64,000 nucleotides of DNA from Klebsiella sp. RHBSTW-00484 (GTDB taxonomy: Bacteria > Pseudomonadota > Gammaproteobacteria > Enterobacterales > Enterobacteriaceae), in contig NZ_CP055481.1 in the NCBI RefSeq assembly GCF_013705725.1, positions 1,240,001-1,304,000 of the forward strand, written 5' to 3'. A program made the translations under genes and the position numbers. The notes under the pieces are model-generated. The model ran no database searches, was not told where the DNA came from, and saw only the letters and a list, made by a program, of their open reading frames with translations. Shown one piece after another: positions 23,150-32,532 of this stretch; position 1 is the first letter of the stretch; every line of letters begins with the position of its first letter.

Positions 23150-24156
23150 TGATGAGTTCCCACGTTAATGGCCGCAATGGCAGCCAGTGCTATATCCATG
23201 TCCTGCTCAACGCTGCCGCCGCTGATGCCCAGACCCCCAATCAACAGACCGTCACGCCACAGAGCGTAACCGCCGCCAAAGGTAACGACTTTTCCCTGTA
23301 AATGACTTTCCAGGCCATAAAGCGCGGCGCCCGGCTGAACGACATCGCTCAGTTCATGGGTTGCCGTTTTCATAGCGACTGCGGTCCAGGCTTTTTTCGG
23401 TGCCAGTTCGCTGCTGACCAGCAGCGCATCCGGCATTCGCCAGGTGACGGTTTCCGTGCCATGTGCGTCAACAATGCTGACTACCACTGGGACCTGAAGC
23501 TGCTGGGCGCGCTCTACGGCGGCGCGGGTCAACTGGTGTAGATCGTGAAATGAGAGAGCCACGGGCGTCGTCTCCTTGATGCGAGGTGGCTGGCTGGCAG
23601 CCAGATAGCGTTTGCTGATTTCACGGATGATGTCGTTCTGGTGCGCATCGCTATCTTCGGCGCGAGCCAGGGCGTACAGGCAGTCTGATAAGCGGTTGAT
23701 GTAGCGCATCAGCACCTGGCGCACGTTGACTTCTGCCGCCAGTTCCACCAGGCGGCGTTCGGCCCGGCGGGCTAGCGTGCGGGCAAAATGTAAGCGGCTC
23801 GCGGCTTCGCAGCGGCCGGGTAAAATAAAGCTGTGCAGCGGCTCGACGCGAGCCATTGCCCGATCGATAGCGGCTTCCAGAGCCGAAATCTCTTCGCTGC
23901 TGATGTAGCGCTGTTTGGGCGACGGCTGCTCGCTGTCGCTGGCCAGTTCGGCGCTAAACCAGAAAATTTGCTGCTGGATGGCCTCGAGTAAGATGCGATG
24001 GCTTTCATCCGCAGCGGCGCAGGCGCACAGGCTCAACGCGGCGTTCAGCTCATCCAGCGTGCCGTAGGCTTCGACGCGCGGGTGGGTTTTGCTCACTCGT
24101 TGGCCGGTAAATAACGATGTGGTGCCGGCGTCACCTGTTCGGGTATAAATCGCCAT
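23146..24156 (-). CDS. pduO: ATP:cob(I)alamin adenosyltransferase PduO
   Basis: 336 residues, two domains. The N-terminal part (about 1-185) is a PduO-type adenosyltransferase that makes coenzyme B12: the ATP loop TRTGDAGTTSLFTGQR, and RCEAASRLHFARTLARRAER, which carries the active-site Arg residues. The C-terminal part (about 200-336) is a GlcG/HbpS-like domain reported to bind heme in Salmonella. In the pathway it takes cob(I)alamin from PduS. Length equals the Salmonella protein. Confidence 0.95.
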   Translation of the reverse strand: MAIYTRTGDAGTTSLFTGQRVSKTHPRVEAYGTLDELNAALSLCACAAADESHRILLEAIQQQIFWFSAELASDSEQPSPKQRYISSEEISALEAAIDRAMARVEPLHSFILPGRCEAASRLHFARTLARRAERRLVELAAEVNVRQVLMRYINRLSDCLYALARAEDSDAHQNDIIREISKRYLAASQPPRIKETTPVALSFHDLHQLTRAAVERAQQLQVPVVVSIVDAHGTETVTWRMPDALLVSSELAPKKAWTAVAMKTATHELSDVVQPGAALYGLESHLQGKVVTFGGGYALWRDGLLIGGLGISGGSVEQDMDIALAAIAAINVGTHQ

Positions 24157-24165
24157 AATCGCCCC

Positions 24166-24441
24166 TTAACGCGAAAGCGTATCTACAATGCCGACAACGG
24201 CGAGGTCAATGGCCTCATTGGGCCCGGAAAAGACATGTCTGGCGCTGGAGCCGCCGCTAAGCAGCACCAGTTCGCCGACGCCTGCGCCGACGGAGTCAAC
24301 GGCAACTTCATCGCCTGACGTTGGTGATGCGGGAAGTTCGCCATCGGCGCTGACCCGACGTACCAGCAGCAGTTTTTTCCCTACCAGGGAGGGCGATTTT
24401 TGCGTGGAGACAACCGCGCCCGTGACTCGTGCCAGATGCAT
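24166..24441 (-). CDS. pduN: Microcompartment vertex protein PduN
   Basis: 91-residue EutN/CcmL-family (BMC-P) pentamer that caps the vertices of the shell. Family features: [27 protein letters not shown] at the start, [20 protein letters not shown] in the middle and the C-terminal [12 protein letters not shown] strand. It lies 10 bp from pduO and 3 bp from pduM. No anomalies. Confidence 0.95.
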   Translation of the reverse strand: MHLARVTGAVVSTQKSPSLVGKKLLLVRRVSADGELPASPTSGDEVAVDSVGAGVGELVLLSGGSSARHVFSGPNEAIDLAVVGIVDTLSR

Positions 24442-24444
24442 GAT

Positions 24445-24936
24445 TTACTCCTGCTTAATTAATTGAATATTCCGCGCGCTTGCCGCTTCATGCGCCAGTG
24501 CGGTCACGAGGCATTTGCGATGGAGAACCAGGCGCCCCTGGCCCAGCAGCGCGACGTCGCGATAGCTCAGTAGCGAACCGGCGTGCAGAGTCAGCGCCAG
24601 CCCGTGCTCGTCGGTGAACATCACCGGTAGACGAGCCAGTTTTTTTACCGGGATAACCGGTAGCAGCTGGCTATGCACGGAGAGCTGTACGCGGATGCCG
24701 AAAGCCAGAGCGTCGTGAATTTTCCCGGCGACGGGGTCGTCGGTTTCCGCTTCAGCGAGCTGGCCCAGCAGCGGCAGGTCGATGAGCAGAATGCGCAACG
24801 ACGCGTGCTGACAGAACAGGCTTCGGCTGTCCGCTTCACGCAACTGCGCAACGCTCAGCGTCGCCGTGCTGTGGGCGCGACGCTGCAGCCGGGAGACAAT
24901 CTCCTCAACAATGCGCTGCAGAATTTCGCCGTTCAT
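24445..24936 (-). CDS. pduM: Microcompartment assembly protein PduM
   Basis: 163-residue protein of the PduM family, found only in propanediol microcompartment operons. In Salmonella it is needed for proper compartment assembly, but its molecular role is unknown. No catalytic motif is seen. The N terminus (MNGEILQRIVEEIVSRLQRR) is predicted to be an amphipathic helix like the targeting helices of PduP, PduD and PduL, which fits a lumen location. It overlaps pduL by 4 nt. Confidence 0.9.
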   Translation of the reverse strand: MNGEILQRIVEEIVSRLQRRAHSTATLSVAQLREADSRSLFCQHASLRILLIDLPLLGQLAEAETDDPVAGKIHDALAFGIRVQLSVHSQLLPVIPVKKLARLPVMFTDEHGLALTLHAGSLLSYRDVALLGQGRLVLHRKCLVTALAHEAASARNIQLIKQE

Positions 24937-25565
24937 CGTGGGGCCACCAGCCGGGCAAAGGCCTGCGGGTTATCGGCACCGGCGGCGTTGGCTTCATCGG
25001 TATCGATATGCATTTCGAGGCGCATGTCCGGTGAAACGCGAATCGCCACGTTGTTGAAAATCAGCCCGCGCTCGTCGCCTTCGATTGCCACGGAGACCTT
25101 ATCGCCGTGGGAGACCCGCAGGATCAGGGCATCCAGCGGCGACATATGAATATGCCGCTGGGCGACAATAACCCCAGAAGATAATTCCAGTTCGGCAAAG
25201 GGGCTGACCAGACGGATGCCCGGCGTCCCTTTCAGGTTGCCGGACATTCTTAGCGGTGCTGCCACTCCCAGCGTCCTTGCGTCGGTGCGCGATATTTCCA
25301 CCTGGCTTGTTGAGCGCAGTGGGCCAAGCAGGCGTACGTTTTTGAGCTGCCCTTTTGGCCCCACCAGGGTGACGGTTTGATCTGCGGCATACTGCCCCGG
25401 CTGCAACAGCGCTTTTTTCTCGCTGATGGGCTGGCCGGGAAAAAGCTGCGTGTAATCCTGCGCAGACAGATGGATATGACGGTTCGAGACGCCCAGCGGA
25501 ATCGGGCGCTCGCGCATCTCATCAAGAACTTTGCTGACCGTTGATTCCAGAAGCTGTTTATCCAT
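24933..25565 (-). CDS. pduL: Phosphate propanoyltransferase PduL
   Basis: 210-residue microcompartment phosphotransacylase, unrelated in sequence to Pta. It converts propionyl-CoA to propionyl phosphate and recycles CoA in the lumen. The N-terminal helix (MDKQLLESTVSKVLDEMRER) is the encapsulation peptide type. The zinc-binding histidines sit in the repeated motifs GVSNRHIHLS and VAQRHIHMSPLDA of the two beta-barrel domains. The start overlaps the pduK stop as TAATG. Confidence 0.95.
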   Translation of the reverse strand: MDKQLLESTVSKVLDEMRERPIPLGVSNRHIHLSAQDYTQLFPGQPISEKKALLQPGQYAADQTVTLVGPKGQLKNVRLLGPLRSTSQVEISRTDARTLGVAAPLRMSGNLKGTPGIRLVSPFAELELSSGVIVAQRHIHMSPLDALILRVSHGDKVSVAIEGDERGLIFNNVAIRVSPDMRLEMHIDTDEANAAGADNPQAFARLVAPR

Positions 25566-26047
25566 TACGCTTCACCTCGCTTGCCTGAATGAAGGCAAAG
25601 AGAACGAGGATCGCCTTTCTGACGCTGGCATTTCGGGTCCAGGCACAGGTTGCAACTGACCAGTCCGGCTTCCTGTGGTACTTCATCTGCTGGCTCTTCA
25701 GAAACGACATCGGCCATGATTGGCTCTTCAGGTTCAGGTTCCATGACGGAGGGCGGGGGAGTTTCTGCGGGCATTATCCCTTCTCCGGGCCTGGCGATGA
25801 CCTTGTGGGCCACCAGGCCATTTCGCTGTTCGGCAAAATGTGCACCGGTGGTGATCGCCGCCTGCACGGAGGCGACATCACCGGTCACTTTAATAACCGT
25901 CCAGCCTGAACCATTGGTCTTTTCGAGGGCGACCAGCGTGATAGAAGCGGATTTCGCCATGATATCGGCGCAGCTGATAGCCAGTGCCAGACCACAAACT
26001 TCAAGTAATCCAAGAGATTGCTTCACGCGGTGCTCCTTATTCGCCAT
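25565..26047 (-). CDS. pduK: Microcompartment shell protein PduK with Cys-rich tail
   Basis: 160 residues. An N-terminal BMC domain (about 1-95, from SLGLLEVCGLALAISCAD) is joined through an acidic, proline-rich linker (EPEPEEPIMADVVSEEPADE) to a C-terminal Cys cluster, CNLCLDPKCQ ... SLC (CX2CX4CX10C), a probable metal or iron-sulfur site. It is a minor shell component. It precedes pduL by a 1-nt overlap and follows pduJ by 3 bp. Confidence 0.93.
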   Translation of the reverse strand: MANKEHRVKQSLGLLEVCGLALAISCADIMAKSASITLVALEKTNGSGWTVIKVTGDVASVQAAITTGAHFAEQRNGLVAHKVIARPGEGIMPAETPPPSVMEPEPEEPIMADVVSEEPADEVPQEAGLVSCNLCLDPKCQRQKGDPRSLCLHSGKRGEA

Positions 26048-26050
26048 CGA

Positions 26051-26323
26051 TCAAGCTTTCGGTAAAATGGCCTCAACGTCGCTGTGCGGACGCGGGATAA
26101 CGTGGCAGGATTTCACTTCACCCACTACGCTTGCCGCCGCGCTGCCTGCGTCTACGGCTGCTTTAACCGCGCCAACATCGCCGCGAACCATCACGGTAAT
26201 CAGACCAGAGCCAATTTTTTCGTAGCCCACCAGCTGCACGTTGGCGGATTTCACCATCGCATCGGCGGCTTCAATGGCGCCGACCAGCCCTTTTGTTTCA
26301 ACCAGTCCCAGTGCGTTATTCAT
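26051..26323 (-). CDS. pduJ: Major microcompartment shell protein PduJ
   Basis: 90-residue single BMC-domain protein forming the hexameric tiles of the shell facets. It is very similar to PduA ([20 protein letters not shown] pore loop, [10 protein letters not shown]). With PduA and PduB it makes most of the shell surface. Gap to pduH is 18 bp. Confidence 0.96.
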   Translation of the reverse strand: MNNALGLVETKGLVGAIEAADAMVKSANVQLVGYEKIGSGLITVMVRGDVGAVKAAVDAGSAAASVVGEVKSCHVIPRPHSDVEAILPKA

Positions 26324-26341
26324 ACTGCCGTTCTCCTGTGT

Positions 26342-26692
26342 TTAAGCATGGAGATCCCTAAAAGGGATCCCTTTGACGAGCCGTGCCGCGTTGTTACCTG
26401 TGTTGCGTTGGGCTTGACTGTCCTGATGATGCATCAGCGTAAAAAGCGGCGCGGATGCGGGTAAATTCTTGTAGTGCACGACCAGCGTGCGCCGATTGCA
26501 GGCAATGCCGACCAGCAGCGGCGAGCTGCGCGCCGCCTGCCATGCGCTGTCTACGACGTCTCCAGCCGGGTGATGTTGAATCAGGAAAGGGATGCCTTCC
26601 TCTTCGATACCCAGCAGCACTTCGCCCCAGAGGCTGGCGCAGTCGTCGATAGCGGTAATGACAATTGCCGGAGTGGTGTGGTTACTGTCCAT
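26342..26692 (-). CDS. pduH: Diol dehydratase reactivase small subunit PduH
   Basis: 116-residue small subunit of the chaperone-like reactivating factor that swaps damaged cobalamin out of diol dehydratase. It resembles the dehydratase beta subunit, as in K. oxytoca DdrB. The start at 26692 (MDSNHTTPAIVITAI) gives the expected length and overlaps the end of pduG by 11 nt; another in-frame start 6 nt upstream exists. Conserved LLGIEEEGIPF, HHPAGDVVDSAWQAA and GNNAARLVKGIPFRD segments are seen. Confidence 0.94.
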   Translation of the reverse strand: MDSNHTTPAIVITAIDDCASLWGEVLLGIEEEGIPFLIQHHPAGDVVDSAWQAARSSPLLVGIACNRRTLVVHYKNLPASAPLFTLMHHQDSQAQRNTGNNAARLVKGIPFRDLHA

Positions 26693-28514
26693 GAGCAAAC
26701 TCCTTATACCAGGAGAGAATCAGGCCAGTTGCCACCGCGTTTCTTGGGCCTTCGCTGCCGCGAATATTTCCTCGCCCGGCAACCAGGCGGTAGTGCGCCA
26801 GCGCATCGGTGACCAGCTGCGGAACTTCGAAATCCAGCGACGAGCCGCCGACCAGCACCACGAACGGAATATCGCGAATGTTGCCAGTCGGGCTAACCTG
26901 ACGCAGTGCGCGCAGTGCGTTGGTGACGAAGACGCGTTCTTTGGCGCTGCGGCGAATAGCGCGCACCTTTTCCAGCGCTAAATCGCCGGGAAGCGGCACC
27001 AGTCCATCGGGTTTCACCACGCAGACGCGGGCGAATACGGCAGGGGGGAGCGGCGTCGGGAAGAACTGGACGCTGCCGTCCTCGTGGCGTAAATGGAACA
27101 GGCTTTCGACCTTGGCCAGCGGGTATTTCTTAATCTCTTCCGCCAGATAGCGGTCTTCCAGCCCCAGCTCGCGGGCAATGATCATCGTGACCATATCGCC
27201 TGCACCGGCGAGGTGGGTGGCGATAATTTCGCCTTTGGGGTTGATGATTGACGCATCTGTAGAACCTGCGCCAAGGTCGAGGATCGCCAGAGGGCGGGTA
27301 GTGCCCGGAGTAGTCAATGCGCCTAAAATGGCGGCTTCGGCCTCAGCACCGCCGATTTGCACGTCGATATTGAGCTTTTGCTCGATTTCACGGGCAATCA
27401 TCGCCATTTGCAGACGGTCTGATTTCACCATCGAAGCGATGCCGACGGCCTGCTCCAGCGAGAACTCCCCGGCAAGACCACCGGTGACGCTGACCGGTAC
27501 CGAAGTATCAACGGCCAGCAGATCCTGAATAAAAATCTCGCTGCTGGGCTTGTTGGTCAGTTCGGCCATGGTCTGGCGCACGTGTTCCAGCATGCCGCCG
27601 ATATTGGTCCCGGCCTCGCCGGTCACGTTATCGAGCTTGCTGCAACCATCGACCGCTTTCATGATGGCTTCGGCACCGGCGGCAACATCGACGCGCACGG
27701 TACGTCCTTGAGCCAGCAGTTCCAGATTACCGGCTGGTATGGCGCGCGCTTTGACGTCGCCAGAAGGCGTTTTGACCACCACCGCAGAGCGGTTGCCGAT
27801 CAGCGCACGCGCCATCGGCACGATATTTTTCGTCTCATCGGCGGTGAGGTTAAATACGGTGGCGATGCCGTAAGGGTTGGAGAGGGTTTCGATAACCTTC
27901 CCCGGAACGGCGACTTCAATCGCCGCCAACATCCCCAGCGGAATGCGGTCGATGTACAGAACTTCATCGACAATCGGCAGTGGTTTTTCCAGCCGATTGC
28001 TGACCAGTACGCCATCATCGCGCTGCAAAATGACGCCGGTAATCTGGTATCCGGCGCGCATAGAGGCGTTGATGACGTTGGCGATGTCGGCAAAATCGAA
28101 TGCCGATGACACCACCAGAATATAGGACGAGTCCGCCGGGCGGGTTAACAACTCCTCCGGCGTAATCGTGATACCCACACCAAGGCCTACTCCACCCGGC
28201 GTTTTCGGGTTATGGCCGATCATTGTCGATTCGGTGATGATGGTTTCGGTAATCGTCTCCATCGCCACATCGCCAATGACCGGCGTGGCTTCGTTAATGC
28301 GAATGAGCGAAATATCGCTGACATTGATCCCCGCGCGTTTTGCAACGAGGGAAAGTGCTTCCTGAATCCCGAACACGTTGCGTAACGTGCCTTTGATTCC
28401 GGTGGTTTCCGCCAGCGCACTGTGCGTAATCGTCAGTGCGTCTGTCCCATCAAGCGTCGCCAGCGCGATTTCCGTTGATGAGTTACCAATGTCAATGCCA
28501 GCTATATATCGCAT
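26682..28514 (-). CDS. pduG: Diol dehydratase reactivase large subunit PduG
   Basis: 610-residue ATPase of the DdrA/PduG family with an actin/Hsp70-like fold. It uses ATP to release inactivated cobalamin from PduCDE. The N-terminal phosphate loop GIDIGNSSTEIAL (about 5-17) and the second loop LDLGAGSTDASIIN are visible, with GGSSLDFEVP near the C terminus. It works as a complex with PduH. It lies between pduE and pduH, 15 bp after pduE. Confidence 0.96.
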   Translation of the reverse strand: MRYIAGIDIGNSSTEIALATLDGTDALTITHSALAETTGIKGTLRNVFGIQEALSLVAKRAGINVSDISLIRINEATPVIGDVAMETITETIITESTMIGHNPKTPGGVGLGVGITITPEELLTRPADSSYILVVSSAFDFADIANVINASMRAGYQITGVILQRDDGVLVSNRLEKPLPIVDEVLYIDRIPLGMLAAIEVAVPGKVIETLSNPYGIATVFNLTADETKNIVPMARALIGNRSAVVVKTPSGDVKARAIPAGNLELLAQGRTVRVDVAAGAEAIMKAVDGCSKLDNVTGEAGTNIGGMLEHVRQTMAELTNKPSSEIFIQDLLAVDTSVPVSVTGGLAGEFSLEQAVGIASMVKSDRLQMAMIAREIEQKLNIDVQIGGAEAEAAILGALTTPGTTRPLAILDLGAGSTDASIINPKGEIIATHLAGAGDMVTMIIARELGLEDRYLAEEIKKYPLAKVESLFHLRHEDGSVQFFPTPLPPAVFARVCVVKPDGLVPLPGDLALEKVRAIRRSAKERVFVTNALRALRQVSPTGNIRDIPFVVLVGGSSLDFEVPQLVTDALAHYRLVAGRGNIRGSEGPRNAVATGLILSWYKEFAHGQ

Positions 28515-28529
28515 TGCCTACTCCTAAAG

Positions 28530-29051
28530 TTAATCGTCGCCTTTGAGTTTTTTACGCTCGACGTACAGCGTTGCCGCTTCACGAACAAAAGCTGCGCAAA
28601 TTTTTGCCTGATAGCGGTTTTCGAGATCGTCAGCCATTGCTATCAGCTCTTCTTTGGTGGAACGATACGGACGAAGGGCGTTGTAGATTTCAAGAATGCG
28701 ATCGTCCGGTACAGCGGTCAGTTCGGCGGCGCGTTCAAAGTTCATCGCCAGCCGGTCGCGGCCTGCATCTTTGGCGATAGACGCCTGTAAACGCAGGGTT
28801 TCCGGAGTGATACGCATATCCTGAGCGGTGACTTTATTGCTCAGCACGTTTTCCAGCGTGAAGTCATCCAGCGTTTTGTTGGTGGCGGTTTTCACCCACT
28901 CTGGATGCTTATTCGCCAGCGGATAGTCGCTGACTTTTGCGCTACGGGCTGTGTCGCTAGCAGCAGGAGCCGCCGCTGGCGCATCGCCCTGCAGGCTGTT
29001 CATGCGGCTCAACACATCCCGAACCATCGATTCAATTGCGTCGGTATTCAT
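28530..29051 (-). CDS. pduE: Propanediol dehydratase small (gamma) subunit PduE
   Basis: 173 residues, the length of the K. oxytoca gamma subunit. An upstream in-frame start would add MIKDNS, so ATG 29051 (MNTDAIESMVRDVLSRMN) was chosen. That N terminus is an amphipathic helix followed by an Ala/Pro linker (QGDAPAAAPAASD), typical of lumen-targeted parts. The core SDYPLANKHPEWVKTATNK onward packs against PduC. It follows pduD by 14 bp. Confidence 0.95.
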   Translation of the reverse strand: MNTDAIESMVRDVLSRMNSLQGDAPAAAPAASDTARSAKVSDYPLANKHPEWVKTATNKTLDDFTLENVLSNKVTAQDMRITPETLRLQASIAKDAGRDRLAMNFERAAELTAVPDDRILEIYNALRPYRSTKEELIAMADDLENRYQAKICAAFVREAATLYVERKKLKGDD

Positions 29052-29065
29052 GGAGTTATCCTTTA

Positions 29066-29740
29066 TCAAAGCGCCACGCGCAGTTCCTGCGGGTTTTTGC
29101 CCGTCACGACGTATTTGGTCTCTTTAATGTGCAAAATGGCCGACTTCGCCTGGTATTTTGGGCGTGCCATCTGGTCATTAAGCGTAGGGACCGGTTGCGG
29201 CGATTCGCGCTTCGCATAGCGGGCGGCGTTTTTACCAATCTGCCGATAGGTTTCCAGCGTCAGCAGCGGTGCCTGCGGGAACAGCTCAAGGTTGGAGAGC
29301 GGCGGCAGTCCCTGCTGATGGATAACCGTGGTGCCCTTCGACTGGATGCCGATGGAGATACCGGAGCCGCTCAGGCGGTTGCCTTCAACGGCGACAAACG
29401 CCACGTCGGAGGATTTAAAGCAGCGAATCACGCGCGCTTTGACGCCTTCTTCTTCAATACCGGCAATGACTTCGCGCAAAATGCTCTTATGCGATAAGCC
29501 GACGATATTGACGGTCTGCGCCAGGCCAAATGCCGGGCCGACGGCGATAATCACTTCGTCCTGCTGAGTGCCCTGGCGAGCTTCGCCCACTTCGGTCAGA
29601 AAGCCGTCGCCCGCAGGCGCAGCGGTCTGTGGTGCTGTGGATGCCGCTGGCGCATTAAACGAGACGGGTTTATCGCTGCCCTTCATATCGCGGAGCACGT
29701 CTTCAATTATCTGGCGCAGCAATTTTTCATTAATTTCCAT
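29066..29740 (-). CDS. pduD: Propanediol dehydratase medium (beta) subunit PduD
   Basis: 224-residue subunit that binds the lower face of cobalamin together with PduC. The N-terminal helix ([20 protein letters not shown]) and flexible linker form the segment known to direct the whole dehydratase into the microcompartment. The core contains [14 protein letters not shown] and [19 protein letters not shown], typical of B12 diol and glycerol dehydratase beta subunits. Same length as the K. oxytoca protein. Confidence 0.96.
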   Translation of the reverse strand: MEINEKLLRQIIEDVLRDMKGSDKPVSFNAPAASTAPQTAAPAGDGFLTEVGEARQGTQQDEVIIAVGPAFGLAQTVNIVGLSHKSILREVIAGIEEEGVKARVIRCFKSSDVAFVAVEGNRLSGSGISIGIQSKGTTVIHQQGLPPLSNLELFPQAPLLTLETYRQIGKNAARYAKRESPQPVPTLNDQMARPKYQAKSAILHIKETKYVVTGKNPQELRVAL

Positions 29741-29750
29741 TTCTCACCCC

Positions 29751-31415
29751 TTAATCAATCTCGTTGGGATCAAGAGCGCCAGGGATGTTTTTAATCTCTT
29801 CCCAGCGTTCTCCCTGCAGGCGATAACCCGTTGCCGGACCGGCATAGTCATTGACGTCATTAACCGCAGAGAGCACCTGTCCGTCGCCGACGATAATGGC
29901 GGAGGTGTGCAAATAGTCCCCGGTCAGCTTGGCTTTCTGGATGTTGAGCATGTCCTGCGCAACATCGGTAAACCCGCCCTGAGCCAGCGCTTTCACCACT
30001 TCCAGGCCGTTACGGTTTTTGCTGATGATTTCCTGTGCGAACTTGATATCTTCAACGATGTTACGTTCCGGCATATCTTTCGAACCGTGGGCGTAGGTCG
30101 CGGCTTCGACTTCTTCGTCGGTAATCGGCGGCAGGCCCATTCCGGCAAACACGGCCTGCAGGGCGCGAGCAGCTTTGTTACGAATAGCGATAACGTCTTC
30201 CTCGCGAACCGGACGCAGACCGCCGTCCACTTTCAGGTCGCGCTGGATAACGTTGTAATCGTCAAAATCTTCCGCATCTTCGTTGGAACCGGCGAACATG
30301 TTGTCGTAGTTCGGCACCGCGGAATAACCGGAGGAGATAAAGTCAGTACCCGGCAGGAACTGCATCAGCAGGCGTGCGGTACGACGCATATCGGAGTGGG
30401 TGAAGGTCTGGTCATTACTGGAGGCGCATTCCAGATCCAGCGATGAGCAAATCAGGTTTTCTGCCAGCACTGCGCGAATGCCTGATGGCACGGCTGATGG
30501 CACACCGATGCAGCTTACAGAGCCGTTTTGCAGACCCTGAACGCCAGCGGCTTTGGTGATATAGATGCAGCGCGCTTCCAGATAAAGCATCGATTTACCT
30601 TCGGCGTAGCCCATCTGTACTTCAGAGCCAGAACCGGAGGTGAAGCGCATTTTCAGGCCGCGAGAGGCGTAGGACGAGGCCAGGAAGCCCTTCGACCACG
30701 GAGTATCGTCACCGTCGGTAAACACCGGTTCAGTACCGTACACGGAAATGGTTTCCGCATAGCAGGTGTGGCCTAACATGCCGAGCTTCAGCTCGGTGGC
30801 TTCTTCCAGTGAACACTGGGTTAATACGCCCGGACGACCTACCTGTGAACCTACCAGCAGCGCGATGGCGTTGAACGGGGCATAACGCGCTACCGCAACG
30901 GTCGTCTCTTGCTCATCAAACCCGCGCCATGCGCCTTCGGCGGCGTCGGCGGCAATTTGCACCGGGTTATCTTTGACGTTGGTGACGTGCGCCTGTTGAG
31001 AAGGGGTACGGCGTGCGCGCATTTTCTGCATCGACATCATCATTTCGACGACGTTCATATGCGAAACCACTTCGACAATTTTCGCCGGGGTCATGGCGGT
31101 GGTCAGGGGGACGATGTCGCTGCGTTTTACGTTAGGATCGCACAGCATGTTCGCCAGCTTGACCGAATCCATCGCCATCACTTCTTCTGCACGATTCAGG
31201 TTAATACCGTAGCGGGCAATAAAGTGGTCGATCAGGTCAAATTCGCTAACCGGTTTCCCGTCCAGCTCGGTCACCGCGCCGTTTACGATTTTAATCGACG
31301 GTTTCGGGTCGTTCGGGCTTTCCATCGCGATAAAGCCTTCTTCGATCCACTCTTTAACGAAGCCGTCCTGATTCACAGGGCGTTTCGCGAGTGCTTCAAA
31401 TCTTTTCGATCTCAT
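29751..31415 (-). CDS. pduC: Propanediol dehydratase large (alpha) subunit PduC
   Basis: 554-residue catalytic subunit of adenosylcobalamin-dependent diol dehydratase; converts 1,2-propanediol to propionaldehyde by a radical route. Its TIM barrel holds the active-site residues known from K. oxytoca at identical positions: H143 (QAHVTN), E170 (DEQETT) and D335 (ASSNDQTF). From memory the sequence is almost identical to K. oxytoca PddA, one of the main pointers to the host genus. Glycerol can also be a substrate and causes suicide inactivation, hence PduGH. Confidence 0.97.
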   Translation of the reverse strand: MRSKRFEALAKRPVNQDGFVKEWIEEGFIAMESPNDPKPSIKIVNGAVTELDGKPVSEFDLIDHFIARYGINLNRAEEVMAMDSVKLANMLCDPNVKRSDIVPLTTAMTPAKIVEVVSHMNVVEMMMSMQKMRARRTPSQQAHVTNVKDNPVQIAADAAEGAWRGFDEQETTVAVARYAPFNAIALLVGSQVGRPGVLTQCSLEEATELKLGMLGHTCYAETISVYGTEPVFTDGDDTPWSKGFLASSYASRGLKMRFTSGSGSEVQMGYAEGKSMLYLEARCIYITKAAGVQGLQNGSVSCIGVPSAVPSGIRAVLAENLICSSLDLECASSNDQTFTHSDMRRTARLLMQFLPGTDFISSGYSAVPNYDNMFAGSNEDAEDFDDYNVIQRDLKVDGGLRPVREEDVIAIRNKAARALQAVFAGMGLPPITDEEVEAATYAHGSKDMPERNIVEDIKFAQEIISKNRNGLEVVKALAQGGFTDVAQDMLNIQKAKLTGDYLHTSAIIVGDGQVLSAVNDVNDYAGPATGYRLQGERWEEIKNIPGALDPNEID

Positions 31416-31433
31416 GAATCAGCCTCGTGGGGT

Positions 31434-32246
31434 TTAGATGTAGGACGGGCGATCGTTTTTCGGTTCAGAACCGAGGGTCGCAAGGACGGTTTTGCCAATT
31501 TCGCGCGCGGAGGTGACCGCCTGACGGACTGCGCCGGAGTCGCCAGAAATCACCAAAATGGCTTCGTTACTGAAGCTGGTGCCGTGTGCCGGTGAGCTGT
31601 AAGCGACCACTTCCACGTTGGCTGATTTCAGAGCGGTATCGGCCATTAACACACCGACGGAAGCCGGAGCGCCGACGATGATGCCGCAGGCACGGCCAAT
31701 TGGCGCACCGAAGGCTTTTTCAAGGGCGTAGCTGGCGCGTGCGGTGTATTGCAGCTCGATATGCCCGGCTTCGTTGGCGTAAACATCGCCGAAGGTGCGG
31801 TCGAGTTCTTTCAGCGCGACTTCGATACCGCGCTTAACGTCAGAAACGTCGTTGCCGCCTAAAATAATCAGCGAACCGTGACCTGCTCCGCCTTTGGTAT
31901 CGCGGGGAAGTTCGATGCTGACCACTTCGGTGTTAGTGGCTTTCACCGCTTCGTCCGCCGCCATAATGTGCGGACCTGCGCCGGTACGGGCGCCAAGAAT
32001 GCCGATGGAGCGATAGCGCTTTTCAAGCTTCATCGCGTCCAGCAGGGCGGTATCAACGTTAGCGATAACCAGACCCAGGGTGTCGCCAATGGCGGTCCCG
32101 ACAAATTCCGTTAAACTGCAGCTTTTTTCTGCCATAGCCGTCTCTCGTATAGGATGGGGGTGAGTAGGGGTGGCCTGCTGTTCCGGCGTTGCCACTCGGG
32201 CAATCACCTGCGCCATGATCTGTTCAACCAGCTCATTGCTGCTCAT
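31434..32246 (-). CDS. pduB: Major microcompartment shell protein PduB (with internal start for PduB')
   Basis: 270-residue tandem-BMC trimeric shell protein. In Salmonella the gene yields full-length PduB and a shorter PduB' from an internal start. Here Met38 (ATG at 32135, [13 protein letters not shown]) is preceded by GAGAG about 8 nt upstream, so both products can be made (270 and 233 residues). The N-terminal 37 residues, absent from PduB', link the shell to the enzyme core. It overlaps pduA by 4 nt. Confidence 0.96.
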   Translation of the reverse strand: MSSNELVEQIMAQVIARVATPEQQATPTHPHPIRETAMAEKSCSLTEFVGTAIGDTLGLVIANVDTALLDAMKLEKRYRSIGILGARTGAGPHIMAADEAVKATNTEVVSIELPRDTKGGAGHGSLIILGGNDVSDVKRGIEVALKELDRTFGDVYANEAGHIELQYTARASYALEKAFGAPIGRACGIIVGAPASVGVLMADTALKSANVEVVAYSSPAHGTSFSNEAILVISGDSGAVRQAVTSAREIGKTVLATLGSEPKNDRPSYI

Positions 32247-32527
32247 TGGCTAATTCCCTTCGGTAAGATTTTTTCTACATCGGAGTGAGGGCGTGGGATG
32301 ACGTGTACGGCTTTCACTTCACCCACATTGCGTGCGGCGGCGGAACCAGCATCGGTTGCCGCTTTAACCGCACCGACATCACCGCGGACGATGACGGTTA
32401 CCAGCCCGGAGCCAATCTTTTCATAGCCCACTAACATCACATTGGCCGATTTAACCATTGCATCAGCGGCCTCTATGGCTGCGGTTAAGCCTTTGGTTTC
32501 TACCATTCCTAGTGCTTCTTGTTGCAT
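32243..32527 (-). CDS. pduA: Major microcompartment shell protein PduA
   Basis: 94-residue BMC-domain hexamer, first gene of the pdu operon. The pore loop KIGSG has Ser40, which lines the channel used by propanediol. [12 protein letters not shown] and [16 protein letters not shown] are standard. The ATG at 32527 has a GAGG ribosome binding site 5 nt upstream (complement of 32533-32536). It is read divergently from pduF across a 523-bp regulatory region. Confidence 0.97.
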   Translation of the reverse strand: MQQEALGMVETKGLTAAIEAADAMVKSANVMLVGYEKIGSGLVTVIVRGDVGAVKAATDAGSAAARNVGEVKAVHVIPRPHSDVEKILPKGISQ

Positions 32528-32532
32528 AAAGA

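Noticed and set aside
29568-31595. Long plus-strand frames opposite pduC and pduD
   Set aside because: They mirror highly conserved pdu genes and resemble no family.
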